64,000 bases of DNA from contig JANINW010000037.1 in NCBI GenBank assembly GCA_024508935.1, forward strand, positions 1 to 64,000, in the 5' to 3' direction. The notes under the pieces are model-generated. The model searched no databases, was not told the origin of the DNA, and worked only from the letters and a program-made list of their open reading frames with translations. This document shows positions 29,801 to 38,601 of this stretch, piece after piece. A program made the translations under genes and the position numbers. Source of the stretch: Flavipsychrobacter sp. (GTDB taxonomy: Bacteria > Bacteroidota > Bacteroidia > Chitinophagales > Chitinophagaceae). The first letter of the stretch is position 1; every line of letters starts with the position of its first letter.

Positions 29801-30026
29801 CTACTTTTTCGCCCTGCAGGCTGTCTGTAATGTTGTTGTAACGTGCCTCTATAAGTTTTTCAAGATCCTGGCCTTTAGCCTCGGGATGTTCTGCCTTAGT
29901 GATACGTTCTGCCTTAGCACGCGCCGATTTTTCTACATTACGTACAATGAACGTAAATGAAAGCTGGTACAGCGAGATAAGGATAAGTGCGACGGTAAAA
30001 AACTTTACCAACCCTTTTAATTGCAT
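26895..30026 (-). CDS. secDF: protein translocase subunit SecDF (fused)
   Basis: 1043 aa; LGLDLQGGMNVTLEV, GMAVDTNVIIFERIKEE (SecD) and GFSMNDTVIVFDRIRE (SecF). Confidence 0.97.
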   Translation of the reverse strand: MQLKGLVKFFTVALILISLYQLSFTFIVRNVEKSARAKAERITKAEHPEAKGQDLEKLIEARYNNITDSLQGEKVVGLPLMKKYTYQEAKEQELNLGLDLQGGMNVTLEVSLDELVRSMSNNPKDPALNRAIADANKAKANSQANFVTLFGEAFAKANPSAKLAYLFTKPSEKEITLSSSNDQVLAKINKEAKDAVKRTYNVLLTRIDKFGVAQPNVNLDENKGIISVELAGVRDPERVRNYLQSTAKLQFFELYSNQEIIQALQPANDALAAYLSGTKEIDSASAADTAASAAVAANTDSTKKAGADTASLASLLGESKTDNQTAAGGTDSAKKAQLEAQKKNPLLAVWYPNISQQGNVNPGPVVGIVLKKDTAKLNRYMNMDVVRAKFPNNVKFVYGAEDKKDARNPNAPLYMYALKTLPGGNSEAKLEGDRVTDSRMDYNPLTGKPEVAMSMDVQGARIWRKMTAENTGKYVAVVLDDKVYSAPLVNGEIAGGNTSISGNFTVEDATDLANILKSGKLPAPARIVQEQVVGPTLGAESISAGMNSLIISFIVIFILMLVYYNTGGIVANISLVLNVLFTIGILSALHATLTMPGIAGLVLGIGMAVDTNVIIFERIKEELAGGSSYSDAIKRGYTNSLAPVLDGHVTILITSVILFIFGLGPVLGFATTQIISILLSLFCGILVSRLVTDIYTKRERHFNYFTNLSKAIFRKAHFNFVGARKVAYVISVIVLLGGIGSFIHGFDYGVEFDGGRSYTIKFDAPHKVADVREKLKTYFDGEYPVVKTIGQDNHLNITTAYLIKQPGQEVEQKVQHQLYEGLKAANFIPASVDEATFATKYIQSSQTVLPTISDDLKAGAIQATVFSLIAIFIYILLRFRKWQYSLGTIVALLHDVCVTLAVFSFFRGIVPFALEIDQHFIAAVLTVIGFSMNDTVIVFDRIREYFRKNPGEGKVSVINRAINDTLSRTIMTSLTVFLSVLILFIFGGEVTRGFAFAMLIGVITGTYSSIFVAAPILVDMDKSDKLKQEVDREAQIEELKKLA

Positions 30027-30228
30027 AGGTGCCTGAATTGAGTCTTATTATATTTTTAAAAATAGAGTGGGCAAAGATAGGATTTAAAACAAAAAAATAA
30101 AGTCCTGCGCTAAGTTTAGGGCTTTTTATCAAAAAATCCTTTTTCGTCCAAATCTTTTAGCATTTTATTAATGAATATCTTATTTTTACGAATTACTAAA
30201 ATATCTTCAGGTTAAATTAAGTAAACAC

Positions 30229-33200
30229 ATGATACGTAGAGTTACACTCCTATTCATGGCTTTGTTGGGTTTGCAGTATGCCGCACAGGCACAGCAAGCT
30301 TGTGGCTTCGACCAGGTCCACAGGCAGAAGATGGCTACCGACCCGGCTTATGCCAACGCTGTAAACCAGTTCAATACAGACCTTACCAACTGGATAGCAA
30401 CGCACCCTACCAGCCCTTCTCTTGTTACTACCGTAAACGGTAACAAAGCCTATGAGATACCTGTGGTGGTACACGTGATACACACCGGGCAGGCGATAGG
30501 TACTACGTACAACCCCAGCAATACTACAATTGCAAATTTTGTTCAATATTTAAGTGATGCATTCCAGGCTTCTTATGCAGGGCACCTGCTGGAAGCGAAT
30601 GGCGGTACCCGTGTACCGATCGTGTTCAAACTGGCACAACGTGCGCCGGGTTGTACAGCTTCAAACGGTATCAACCGTATAGATGCCAGCACTAACTCTA
30701 CCTATGTGGCAAGCGGTGTATCTAACGGCGGCTCGAACCCCGGTATCTCTGATGCCACATTGAAGGCATTGAGCTATTGGCCAAATACAGAATATTACAA
30801 TGTGTGGATGGTATATAAGATAAATGGTGTGAATGCTGCTACAGCCACGACCTCATTTACTGCCGGCTATGCTTATTTCCCTTTCCCGGGCTATTCTGCT
30901 ATAGATGGTACGGTAATGTTGAGTGACCAGGTGGCTACGGGTAATTCTGTAATCACACACGAACTGGGCCATGCTTTCAACCTGTACCACGTATTCGAAG
31001 ATGATGACCCGACCAATTCAGGCCCTCCGTATTCATGCCCAGTTGCTCCCGGCGATTTCTGTAATGATACGCAGCCAATGAAGCGTTCTTTATTTAACTG
31101 CCCGGCTGAAGGTACTAACACTTGTAACCCGCCTACCAACCTGTACCTGAACACACAGAAGAACTTCATGGATTATTCGAACTGTAAGGACCGCTTTACG
31201 CCAGACCAGCGTACCCGCGTATGGGGTGCATTGATGAATGTAAACGCCTGCCGTTCTTCTCTTATATCTTCTTTAGGTGCTACGGCTTTACCAGGTACGC
31301 CTATGGTAGCAGCGGCTTGTACACCTTCAGGTCCTGCGGCATCCAGCACACTGGGGCCACGTAAGGTTACCGTTATTAAGCCAAGTCCTGATACGGTGCT
31401 CATGAACGCTATATCACAAGACTATAATGGTGATGGCAGCCTGCACTATTTTGACCGTACCTGCCAGCACAGGGTAGAATTACAGGTTGGCCAAACCTAC
31501 ACTTTCAGTGTAACGGTAGGGCCTACTGCAGAAAATGTGCGCGCTTATATAGATTATAATAATGACGGTGATTTCTTAGATGCCAACGAAACTATTTACA
31601 CACCAACAGCCGGTTCTGGCAAAAGGCCGGATGCGAGCTTTACAGTGCCGCTGGTAGGTACAGTAAATTGTGTACCTATCCGTATGCGTGTTATCACCAA
31701 TTCGGGTTCGGTACCTAACTCGTGTACATCTCCTATTGCGGGCCAGGCCGAGGATTATAGCGTATTGATACGTGGTGGTGCAGCATCCAGCAATGCTTCT
31801 GTAGCTATCAGTGATCCTCCGGAAGGCGGAAACCCATCTTGCTATGGTACTACCCTTACATTCCGTGCTTACCCGGGTTCAGGTTCAAGCCCTGTAGGTT
31901 ATAAATGGTACAGGAAAACTACAGCAGGCGTGGTGACTTCTCCTACGCTTCCGCTTCCTGTTATTGATGATACTGTATGGGCATCTAATGCCTTTACAAA
32001 TAGGGACAGTGTTTGGGTGAAAATGTACTACAGCACGCTTTGTGGTACAGACAGCGTACTGTCAGACACCGTTGTGGTGAACAGGGTAGACTCTGTAACA
32101 CCAGTAGTGAATATAGCACTGACAACAGGTACTAACCCTACTTGTCCCGATGATACTCTGACTTTCTCGGTAGTAAGTACCATCAATCCGGGTGGTTCCC
32201 CTAGTTATCAATGGTTTGTAAATGGAATTGCAGCAACCGGCGTTATCTCAGGCACCCCAGGTATGACGTTTACTATGAATACCCATAGTAACGGTGACGT
32301 AGTTACTTGTAAGATGACCTCAAGTGCCGGCTTCCCTTGCGCTACAGCAACACCAACACGTACATCGAATGGTATTACCATTACCAATACAACTAAGCCT
32401 CCTACTGCTTCTATAGCATTGACCACAGGTACCAACCCTGGTTGTGCCGGCCAAACGCTTACGTTCACGGCTTCGGGTACAATATTAGGTACAGCGCCTA
32501 CCTATGAATGGTTTAAGAATGGTACTTCGCAGGGAGCTCCATCTACTGCTGCCAAAACATTCAGCGGCGTATTTAATAATGGTGACCAGATATTCTGCCG
32601 TATCGTGTCTAACTCTACTTGTGCAATACCTCCAGGTATCGTGAATTCTAACACTATCCAGGTGATACACCAGCAGATAACGGCTGATATAGTGATAGCA
32701 CAGGTAATAGGCGGTAACCCGGTATGTTCCGGTCACCAGGCTATATTCTCTGCCAATACTACCAATGCAGGTTCTAACCCGCAGTTCCAGTGGATGCTGA
32801 ATGGCAGCTCTGTAACCGGCGCTACCACACCTATATATGTTACAGACTCTCTGAAAGATAATGATGCGGTACAATGCGTACTGATAGCAACAGACCCTTG
32901 CGTGGCCAACCCGCGCGATACATCTTCGCCTATCATTATGCGTGTAACTACCAGCCTGGTGCCAACCATCAGCGTGGCTATTACACAGGGCAAGAACCCC
33001 GGCTGTCTCGATTCGCTGATCGAGTTTACGGCAAGCGTTACCAACCTGGGTACCAGCCCTAATTTCATTTGGTATATCAATGGCTTCCCGGCTGCATTTG
33101 GTAATGTATTCAGCTCCAGCAGCCTGCTGAACGGAGACATTATAGAATGCCGTGCCAACCAGACAGATGGTAAATGCTACCTGCCTGATACCATAGCTTC

Positions 33201-33702
33201 GCTGCCTGATACGCTGACACGCTCTACTACACCTAACCCGCCACTGATACACCTGATAGGCAATATGCTGACCACTAACCAGGCAGGTAACTATATATGG
33301 TTTGGCCCTAAAGGCAAGCAAATAACCGGTGGTGAAGACGGCAATTACAATCCTAAAGAACTGGGTGACTATTATGCTGTTACCAATAACAACGGCTGCT
33401 GGTCTAAACCATCCAATATCCTTACCATTACGCTGCTGGATGTTGCAGCCATCAGCATGGACAACCTGAAAGTGTACCCGAACCCGACAACCGGGCTGCT
33501 GACACTGGATTGGGGTATGGATGCAGTAAATATGGATATAGATGTACTGAACCCTGTAGGACAGCGCGTACTGCACGACCAGATGCGCGGCCAGTCTCAC
33601 AAGACAATGGACATCAGCCAACTGCCAAGCGGTATGTACTATATAGTACTGAAAGACGAAACAGGTAAGCTGGGTACTTTAAAAATTACCCTGGCTAAAT
33701 AA
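30229..33702 (+). CDS. T9SS-secreted zinc metalloprotease (M43/pappalysin-like) with GEVED domain, Ig-like repeats and type A sorting domain
   Basis: 1157 aa; signal peptide; HELGHAFNLYH zinc motif; YIDYNNDGDFLDANE...GQAEDYSV GEVED; Ig-like repeats; C-terminal VYPNPTTGLLTL...GTLKITLAK. Confidence 0.9.
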   Translation: MIRRVTLLFMALLGLQYAAQAQQACGFDQVHRQKMATDPAYANAVNQFNTDLTNWIATHPTSPSLVTTVNGNKAYEIPVVVHVIHTGQAIGTTYNPSNTTIANFVQYLSDAFQASYAGHLLEANGGTRVPIVFKLAQRAPGCTASNGINRIDASTNSTYVASGVSNGGSNPGISDATLKALSYWPNTEYYNVWMVYKINGVNAATATTSFTAGYAYFPFPGYSAIDGTVMLSDQVATGNSVITHELGHAFNLYHVFEDDDPTNSGPPYSCPVAPGDFCNDTQPMKRSLFNCPAEGTNTCNPPTNLYLNTQKNFMDYSNCKDRFTPDQRTRVWGALMNVNACRSSLISSLGATALPGTPMVAAACTPSGPAASSTLGPRKVTVIKPSPDTVLMNAISQDYNGDGSLHYFDRTCQHRVELQVGQTYTFSVTVGPTAENVRAYIDYNNDGDFLDANETIYTPTAGSGKRPDASFTVPLVGTVNCVPIRMRVITNSGSVPNSCTSPIAGQAEDYSVLIRGGAASSNASVAISDPPEGGNPSCYGTTLTFRAYPGSGSSPVGYKWYRKTTAGVVTSPTLPLPVIDDTVWASNAFTNRDSVWVKMYYSTLCGTDSVLSDTVVVNRVDSVTPVVNIALTTGTNPTCPDDTLTFSVVSTINPGGSPSYQWFVNGIAATGVISGTPGMTFTMNTHSNGDVVTCKMTSSAGFPCATATPTRTSNGITITNTTKPPTASIALTTGTNPGCAGQTLTFTASGTILGTAPTYEWFKNGTSQGAPSTAAKTFSGVFNNGDQIFCRIVSNSTCAIPPGIVNSNTIQVIHQQITADIVIAQVIGGNPVCSGHQAIFSANTTNAGSNPQFQWMLNGSSVTGATTPIYVTDSLKDNDAVQCVLIATDPCVANPRDTSSPIIMRVTTSLVPTISVAITQGKNPGCLDSLIEFTASVTNLGTSPNFIWYINGFPAAFGNVFSSSSLLNGDIIECRANQTDGKCYLPDTIASLPDTLTRSTTPNPPLIHLIGNMLTTNQAGNYIWFGPKGKQITGGEDGNYNPKELGDYYAVTNNNGCWSKPSNILTITLLDVAAISMDNLKVYPNPTTGLLTLDWGMDAVNMDIDVLNPVGQRVLHDQMRGQSHKTMDISQLPSGMYYIVLKDETGKLGTLKITLAK
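31792..33236 (+). repeat. tandem Ig/PKD-like protein repeats (about five units)
   Basis: Recurring x-GxNPxCxxxxLTFxA...SPxYxWxxNG units, e.g. IALTTGTNPTCPDDTLTF, IALTTGTNPGCAGQTLTF, AITQGKNPGCLDSLIEF. Confidence 0.75.
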
Positions 33703-33731
33703 GATAGTTGATAATAACAGATAACAAAAGA

Positions 33732-33758
33732 GTAAGGCCGCTATTTAGCGGCCTTTTA
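33732..33758 (+). terminator. intrinsic terminator
   Basis: GTAAGGCCGCTATTTAGCGGCCTTTTAC hairpin just after the metalloprotease stop. Confidence 0.8.
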
Positions 33759-33866
33759 CATTAACGAATGCCGGCTTTATGGAAACATGTTTTGAATTAC
33801 TTAGAAAATTCATAGTTTGACAGATTTGAGGAAGAACTTATGGCGAGCTATAACACCCCGATTAAT

Positions 33867-34184
33867 ATGAAGAAGTATTTCGAGTTGGTATTAAGCTTTT
33901 TAGCAGTGCTATGTTTGGCATTTTGTTTGTATGCTTACTATGATAGTCATTTAAGCACTTCGGCAAAAAAGAATGTCCTTAATGAAAAAAGAGCACATTC
34001 GGTAAAAGCAGGGATGCGTAAAGAGGAAGTAAAAGGCATAATGGGTGAGCCGGTGGATATTACACAATCAAATGATGCATCGGCAGTTGTTTCTTACCAT
34101 TATTTATCGAATAATGGAGATTATTTAGATATTGAGATCAGGTTTGATACAGCTGGAAAGGTTTCAAGTGTTTTTATTCCCTAA
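33867..34184 (+). CDS. small membrane protein with SmpA/OmlA (BamE-like) domain
   Basis: ORF 33840..34184; likely start MKKYFELVLSF; VKAGMRKEEVKGIMGEPVDI...YLDIEIRFDTAGKVSSVFI. Confidence 0.7.
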   Translation: MKKYFELVLSFLAVLCLAFCLYAYYDSHLSTSAKKNVLNEKRAHSVKAGMRKEEVKGIMGEPVDITQSNDASAVVSYHYLSNNGDYLDIEIRFDTAGKVSSVFIP

Positions 34185-34211
34185 CGCACTAAGTTGAGAA
34201 AAGTCACTATA

Positions 34212-34493
34212 ATGAAAGCATTTATGAGGATAATCTTGTGCGGGCTACTAGGGTTAACCCTTGGCTGCGGAGTTGGTATGAAGAATGATAAAAACATCAA
34301 AAAAGTTAAAAAAGGAATGACAAAAAAGCAGGTAATTGATATTATGGGTTCTCCGCAGGATTTGTGGGGATCGTCCGATGATACAAATACTTTCAGTTAT
34401 GTATACGATCCACCGTTTGCCTCATCTAGCGCAATCTATGTTTTTTTCGATAAAAAGGATACATTGGTAACAGAGATTTGGTACGCAAATTAA
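34212..34493 (+). CDS. SmpA/OmlA (BamE-like) lipoprotein
   Basis: Likely start MKAFMRIILCGLLGLTLGCG lipobox; VKKGMTKKQVIDIMGSPQDLWG. Confidence 0.72.
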   Translation: MKAFMRIILCGLLGLTLGCGVGMKNDKNIKKVKKGMTKKQVIDIMGSPQDLWGSSDDTNTFSYVYDPPFASSSAIYVFFDKKDTLVTEIWYAN

Positions 34494-34597
34494 AGGGTGC
34501 TGATGTAAGTTATTAGCAAAACCTTAAGTCTCTCCTTAGCAACCTTAACAAAGCCTCAACATAGGGCTGCCTAAATTTGCATTAAAGAGAACAGGAG

Positions 34598-34870
34598 ATG
34601 CAGAGAGGTTTACGAAACGTTTTTACAAAGACTATGTGGTGTATGGTGCGTGATGCCTTCAACGGGCATTACAGCATGTCTTTTCTCAGTTATTTGCTGC
34701 TGGTAGGTGGTGTACTATATGTTGTTTTTCCCTTCGACCTTATAAGTGACCTGATACCCGTTATAGGCTGGATAGATGATGGTGCTGTTATCTACTTTAT
34801 TGTAAAACGCCTTCAAAAAGAAATGCAGCGCTACAACCGCTTTAAGGTAATGGAGCGCAAGCGCTATTAG
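34598..34870 (+). CDS. YkvA family / DUF1232 protein
   Basis: 90 aa; YVVFPFDLISDLIPVIGWIDDGAVI DUF1232 signature. Confidence 0.88.
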   Translation: MQRGLRNVFTKTMWCMVRDAFNGHYSMSFLSYLLLVGGVLYVVFPFDLISDLIPVIGWIDDGAVIYFIVKRLQKEMQRYNRFKVMERKRY

Positions 34871-35325
34871 AATTTCACTTCTTCAGGTACAAACATTTTT
34901 ACGCTGCCGCCGTTGCGTATCACATCGCGCACCAGGGTAGAGGATATGGTTGAATACTCAGGAGAGCAGGTAAGGAAGATAGTTTCTATATCCGGTGCCA
35001 GCATACGGTTCATATCTGCAATGGCTTTTTCATATTCAAAATCGCTTACATAGCGTATGCCGCGCAATATATAGTTGGCATGTACCTGCTTGCAATAGTC
35101 TATGGTCAGGCCACTGTAGCCGGCTACTTCAATCCTTGGTTCGTCTTTAAATATATTGCTGATCCATTCGCAGCGCTGCTCTACCGTAAACATAGGCTGC
35201 TTGGACGAATTGATGCCCACGCCTATGATCAGTTTATCGAACAGGGAAACGGAGCGTTGTATCACATCTACATGGCCTTTTGTGATGGGGTCGAATGTGC
35301 CGGGAAATAAGCAGATGCGTTGCAT
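34867..35325 (-). CDS. coaD: phosphopantetheine adenylyltransferase
   Basis: 152 aa; CLFPGTFDPITKGHVDVI and ILRGIRYVSDFEYEKAIADMNRML. Confidence 0.97.
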   Translation of the reverse strand: MQRICLFPGTFDPITKGHVDVIQRSVSLFDKLIIGVGINSSKQPMFTVEQRCEWISNIFKDEPRIEVAGYSGLTIDYCKQVHANYILRGIRYVSDFEYEKAIADMNRMLAPDIETIFLTCSPEYSTISSTLVRDVIRNGGSVKMFVPEEVKF

Positions 35326-35331
35326 ATGGTT

Positions 35332-35877
35332 TTACGCGTTTGGTTGTTGGAAAAAGCTGAAAATCGTAGTGCCGTAATTCTTCATCCGCAGGAAATTAGG
35401 TAGCTGCTGGTAATCGTTGCGGGGCGTATGCTCCAGCACAAAAATACCACCCCGTGCCAGCATATTCTTTTCAAATACCAGCAGTGGTATATCATCAATA
35501 TTTGCCAGCGCATAAGGCGGACCGGCAAATATAAAATCGTACTGCTCTGTATTTTGTTTCATGAACTTGAACACATCGCCACGTATAATATTCAGTATAT
35601 CGCGTATGCCCAGTTCTCCTGCTATTTTCTTTATGAAATTAATATTCCCCAGGTCACGCTCTATCAGCGTAAGGTCTGCTGCCCCGCGCGATGCCAGCTC
35701 GTAGCTGATGCTGCCGGTGCCGCCAAACAGGTCGCAGGTCTTAATGCCTTCGATATCTATCAGGTTCTGCAGCGTATTGAATAATCCCTCCTTGGCCACA
35801 TCTGTGGTGGGGCGTGCCGGGGTGGTTGTCGGCGGGCTGAAACGCCTGCCGCTAAACGTGCCGCCTACAATGCGCAT
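35332..35877 (-). CDS. rsmD: 16S rRNA (guanine(966)-N(2))-methyltransferase RsmD
   Basis: Likely start MRIVGGTFSGRRF; RPTTDVAKEGLFNTL, CDLFGGTGSISYELASRGA, FAGPPYAL. Confidence 0.93.
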   Translation of the reverse strand: MRIVGGTFSGRRFSPPTTTPARPTTDVAKEGLFNTLQNLIDIEGIKTCDLFGGTGSISYELASRGAADLTLIERDLGNINFIKKIAGELGIRDILNIIRGDVFKFMKQNTEQYDFIFAGPPYALANIDDIPLLVFEKNMLARGGIFVLEHTPRNDYQQLPNFLRMKNYGTTIFSFFQQPNA

Positions 35878-36707
35878 GCGTATAATTGTTGTAATAAATA
35901 GATAGTGCCCGTCCAACTGCGGTCGTTGGTTTCAATATTGCCGCTGCCGTCTTTCAGCGTCGGAAAATATTGGGTAAGCTCTGTAACAACACCCGCCAGT
36001 CCGCGATTGGCAGTAGTACACTGCAGTACCAGTTCATTATCGGCTATCTGTTTTTCTTTAGCCAGGTGTTTGAAATGATAAGCTATATCTTCTGCATTCT
36101 GGTACTCAAAAACCTGGTGCCAGTGCAGCGAACGGTCTTTGTATAAAGTAGCAAACACCTGGTCGTTGGTCAGGCTGCATTGCAGGGAGCATTCAGATTT
36201 GAATGGCTTGTAAAACTGGTACAAAGAGAAAGGCAGCACCTTTGCCTTGGTAAAATAGCGGCCTACCAGGCTTTTCATAGCTGCCGGCCATGAATACATA
36301 TAGTAGGCTTTGTCTTCGCGCAGGTGATGATTGCCGATGATTTCATTGCCTTCTATAGCATGCAGCTGGCGCATCCACTTCTCCGCCTCGGTCTGGTTAT
36401 ACAGTACTTCCGGCACCAGCATAGTCTTATCGCTGGCAATAAAAGCAGCTATTACCTTATGTGGTGCGGCCAGCAGTTCGTTGTTCAGGAACTGGTGTTC
36501 GAAGAAATCCAGTATCCAGCCGCCCAGGCTTTGTTTATAATCATTGTATTCTGCTACAAGCAGGTCGCCGCGTTCACTGAAGCCTGCCGCTGTCACTCCT
36601 CTCGGGAACAGGATAAATATTACACGTGTCACCTGCGACATCAAAGTATCGCCGTTGTGTACTTTATAAACCTGTTGAGTAGACCCTGTATTTGAAATCT
36701 CTGGCAT
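35865..36707 (-). CDS. DUF3822 family protein
   Basis: ~280 aa adjacent to rsmD/coaD; family call from gene neighbourhood and recalled sequence style. Confidence 0.65.
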   Translation of the reverse strand: MPEISNTGSTQQVYKVHNGDTLMSQVTRVIFILFPRGVTAAGFSERGDLLVAEYNDYKQSLGGWILDFFEHQFLNNELLAAPHKVIAAFIASDKTMLVPEVLYNQTEAEKWMRQLHAIEGNEIIGNHHLREDKAYYMYSWPAAMKSLVGRYFTKAKVLPFSLYQFYKPFKSECSLQCSLTNDQVFATLYKDRSLHWHQVFEYQNAEDIAYHFKHLAKEKQIADNELVLQCTTANRGLAGVVTELTQYFPTLKDGSGNIETNDRSWTGTIYLLQQLYACAL

Positions 36708-36727
36708 AGAAACACACAATTATAGAA

Positions 36728-36735
36728 TAAATTTG
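36728..36735 (+). promoter_or_regulatory. -7 element TAAATTTG upstream of MATE gene
   Basis: TAnnTTTG match in the divergent intergenic region. Confidence 0.35.
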
Positions 36736-36824
36736 CGACTTTTCATGCCCGGCTGCTTAGCTTCACGCTTTTTGGAGGAGAAATGCACCCGGGTGGCATA
36801 GTATTAAGCCGGATATATTAACCA

Positions 36825-38156
36825 GTGAAATTATCTGTAACAAATAAAGATATTATACGCCTGGCAGCGCCTATATCGCTGGCTATGGTAATACCGCAGG
36901 TCAATTTCCTGACCAATACGGCCTTTTTAGGCCGGGTAGGGGAGCGGGAGCTGGGCGTAAATGGTATTACCGGTATATATTATCTAATCCTGTCTATGAT
37001 AGGGTATGGGCTGAGCAATGGTATACAAGTGCAGATGGCCCGCCGCTCCGGAGAAAATGACTGGGAAGGCCTTACCAAGACGTTTACAAACGGCATGATG
37101 CTATCGGTATTATGTTCCCTTTGCCTGATGGTGTTGTCGCTATGGCTGGCGCCGCTGATCTTCGGGCTGAGCCTGCATAGCAACGACCATATTTTCCTCA
37201 GTGTCAATTACCTATACATACGTGTATGGGGTTTACCCTTCCTGATGCTGACGCAGCTGGCCAATGCGTTTTACATATCCACCGGACGTTCGCGTTATCT
37301 TATCACCGGTTCGCTGGTGAGTACAGCGCTGAATATCCTATTTGACTACCTGCTGATATTCGGCAAAGGCGGCTTTCCGCATATGGGCCTGGAAGGAGCT
37401 GCGGTGGCCTCTGTTATTTCAGAAGTAGGCTTTTGCCTTACCATGTACGGCATTTTTTACTTTAAAAAGCTGCATCATACCTATCCTGTCTTTACCTATT
37501 ACAAGTTTGACCTGGCTTTGTCCGAAAAAACATTAAAAGTAGCTTCTCCGCTGGTGGTGCAATACATGTTCAGCATAGGCGGCTGGCAGGTATTTTTCAT
37601 ATTCGTAGAGCACCTGGGCGAGCGGGAACTGGCAGCATCGCAGATATTGCGCAGCGTATTCGGCATTGTAGGTATCGGCACATGGGCTTTTGCTTCGGCC
37701 TGCAATGCGATGGTGAGTAATTTAATAGGGCAGGGAAAAGCAGAGCAGGTACCTGCTCTCATCATTAAGATAGCCAAGCTGAGCCTGGCCGTAACGGCGG
37801 TGATATGCCTGGTATTATTAAACTTTTCTACGGAGTTCCTGGCGCTTTACCGCAATGAATTGTCTATGATAGTGCTGGCACGGCCCAGCCTGCATGTCAT
37901 CGTTACGGCTACACTTATCATGTCTTTGTCCACCGTCATTTTCAACGGCGTGCTGGGTACCGGCAATACCCTGGCCAACCTGGGTATAGAGGTGTTTTGC
38001 GTAAGCTGTTATCTGGTATACTGCTATATCGTTATAGAGCAGCAGCGTATGCCGCTGCAATGGGCATGGGGGTCAGAATTTGTTTACTGGACCAGCCTGC
38101 TGGTGACAAGCACCCTGTACCTGCGCTATGGCAGGTGGAAAGGCAAGCATATTTAG
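36825..38156 (+). CDS. MATE family efflux transporter
   Basis: 443 aa, 12 TM-like; DIIRLAAPISLAMVIPQV, GTG start. Confidence 0.93.
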   Translation: MKLSVTNKDIIRLAAPISLAMVIPQVNFLTNTAFLGRVGERELGVNGITGIYYLILSMIGYGLSNGIQVQMARRSGENDWEGLTKTFTNGMMLSVLCSLCLMVLSLWLAPLIFGLSLHSNDHIFLSVNYLYIRVWGLPFLMLTQLANAFYISTGRSRYLITGSLVSTALNILFDYLLIFGKGGFPHMGLEGAAVASVISEVGFCLTMYGIFYFKKLHHTYPVFTYYKFDLALSEKTLKVASPLVVQYMFSIGGWQVFFIFVEHLGERELAASQILRSVFGIVGIGTWAFASACNAMVSNLIGQGKAEQVPALIIKIAKLSLAVTAVICLVLLNFSTEFLALYRNELSMIVLARPSLHVIVTATLIMSLSTVIFNGVLGTGNTLANLGIEVFCVSCYLVYCYIVIEQQRMPLQWAWGSEFVYWTSLLVTSTLYLRYGRWKGKHI

Positions 38157-38160
38157 GTAG

Positions 38161-38490
38161 TTAGGCTGCCTGGTCGGCTATATCCTGCATGTCTATACCA
38201 TTGTGGCTTTCGTCATAGACACATTCACCATTTTTTATCAGCAATACCTGTGGCGATTCGTGGTGCACCTTAAATAGGTCAGCTATCTTATTAGATAAGT
38301 TGCGGTACCGTATCAGGTCCAGGTAGTAAAAGCTGATGTTTTGGGGTGTTTCTGCTCTTTCCAGGCGCATTTTAGCCATAGAACTGATAGAACAGCGGGT
38401 GCTGTGTTTAAAAATGGCTACGGGTTGTTTTTCGCTTTCCTGTTTTATTGCTTCCAATTGCGCTTCGTCTGTCAGTGCTATCCAATTCAT
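38161..38490 (-). CDS. ytxJ: bacillithiol system redox-active protein YtxJ
   Basis: 109 aa; AIFKHSTRCSISSMAKMRLE, YYLDLIRYRNLSNKIADLFKVHHESPQVLLI. Confidence 0.92.
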   Translation of the reverse strand: MNWIALTDEAQLEAIKQESEKQPVAIFKHSTRCSISSMAKMRLERAETPQNISFYYLDLIRYRNLSNKIADLFKVHHESPQVLLIKNGECVYDESHNGIDMQDIADQAA

Positions 38491-38571
38491 CCTGCAAAGT
38501 TATTTTATATAGTGTTTTCCAAAGGTATAGAGCTTGTTAAAATGACCCGGTGATATTAGTCTCATAGTTAG

Positions 38572-38579
38572 TACTTTCG
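38572..38579 (+). promoter_or_regulatory. -7-like element TACTTTCG upstream of fabD
   Basis: Variant of TAnnTTTG, 23 bp upstream of fabD ATG. Confidence 0.35.
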
Positions 38580-38601
38580 CGGCTATAAATAACAGTTATT
38601 G

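Noticed and set aside
32485-33621. 378-aa minus-strand ORF opposite the M43 metalloprotease
   Set aside because: Antisense shadow ORF in repeat-coding DNA; no domain or RBS support.
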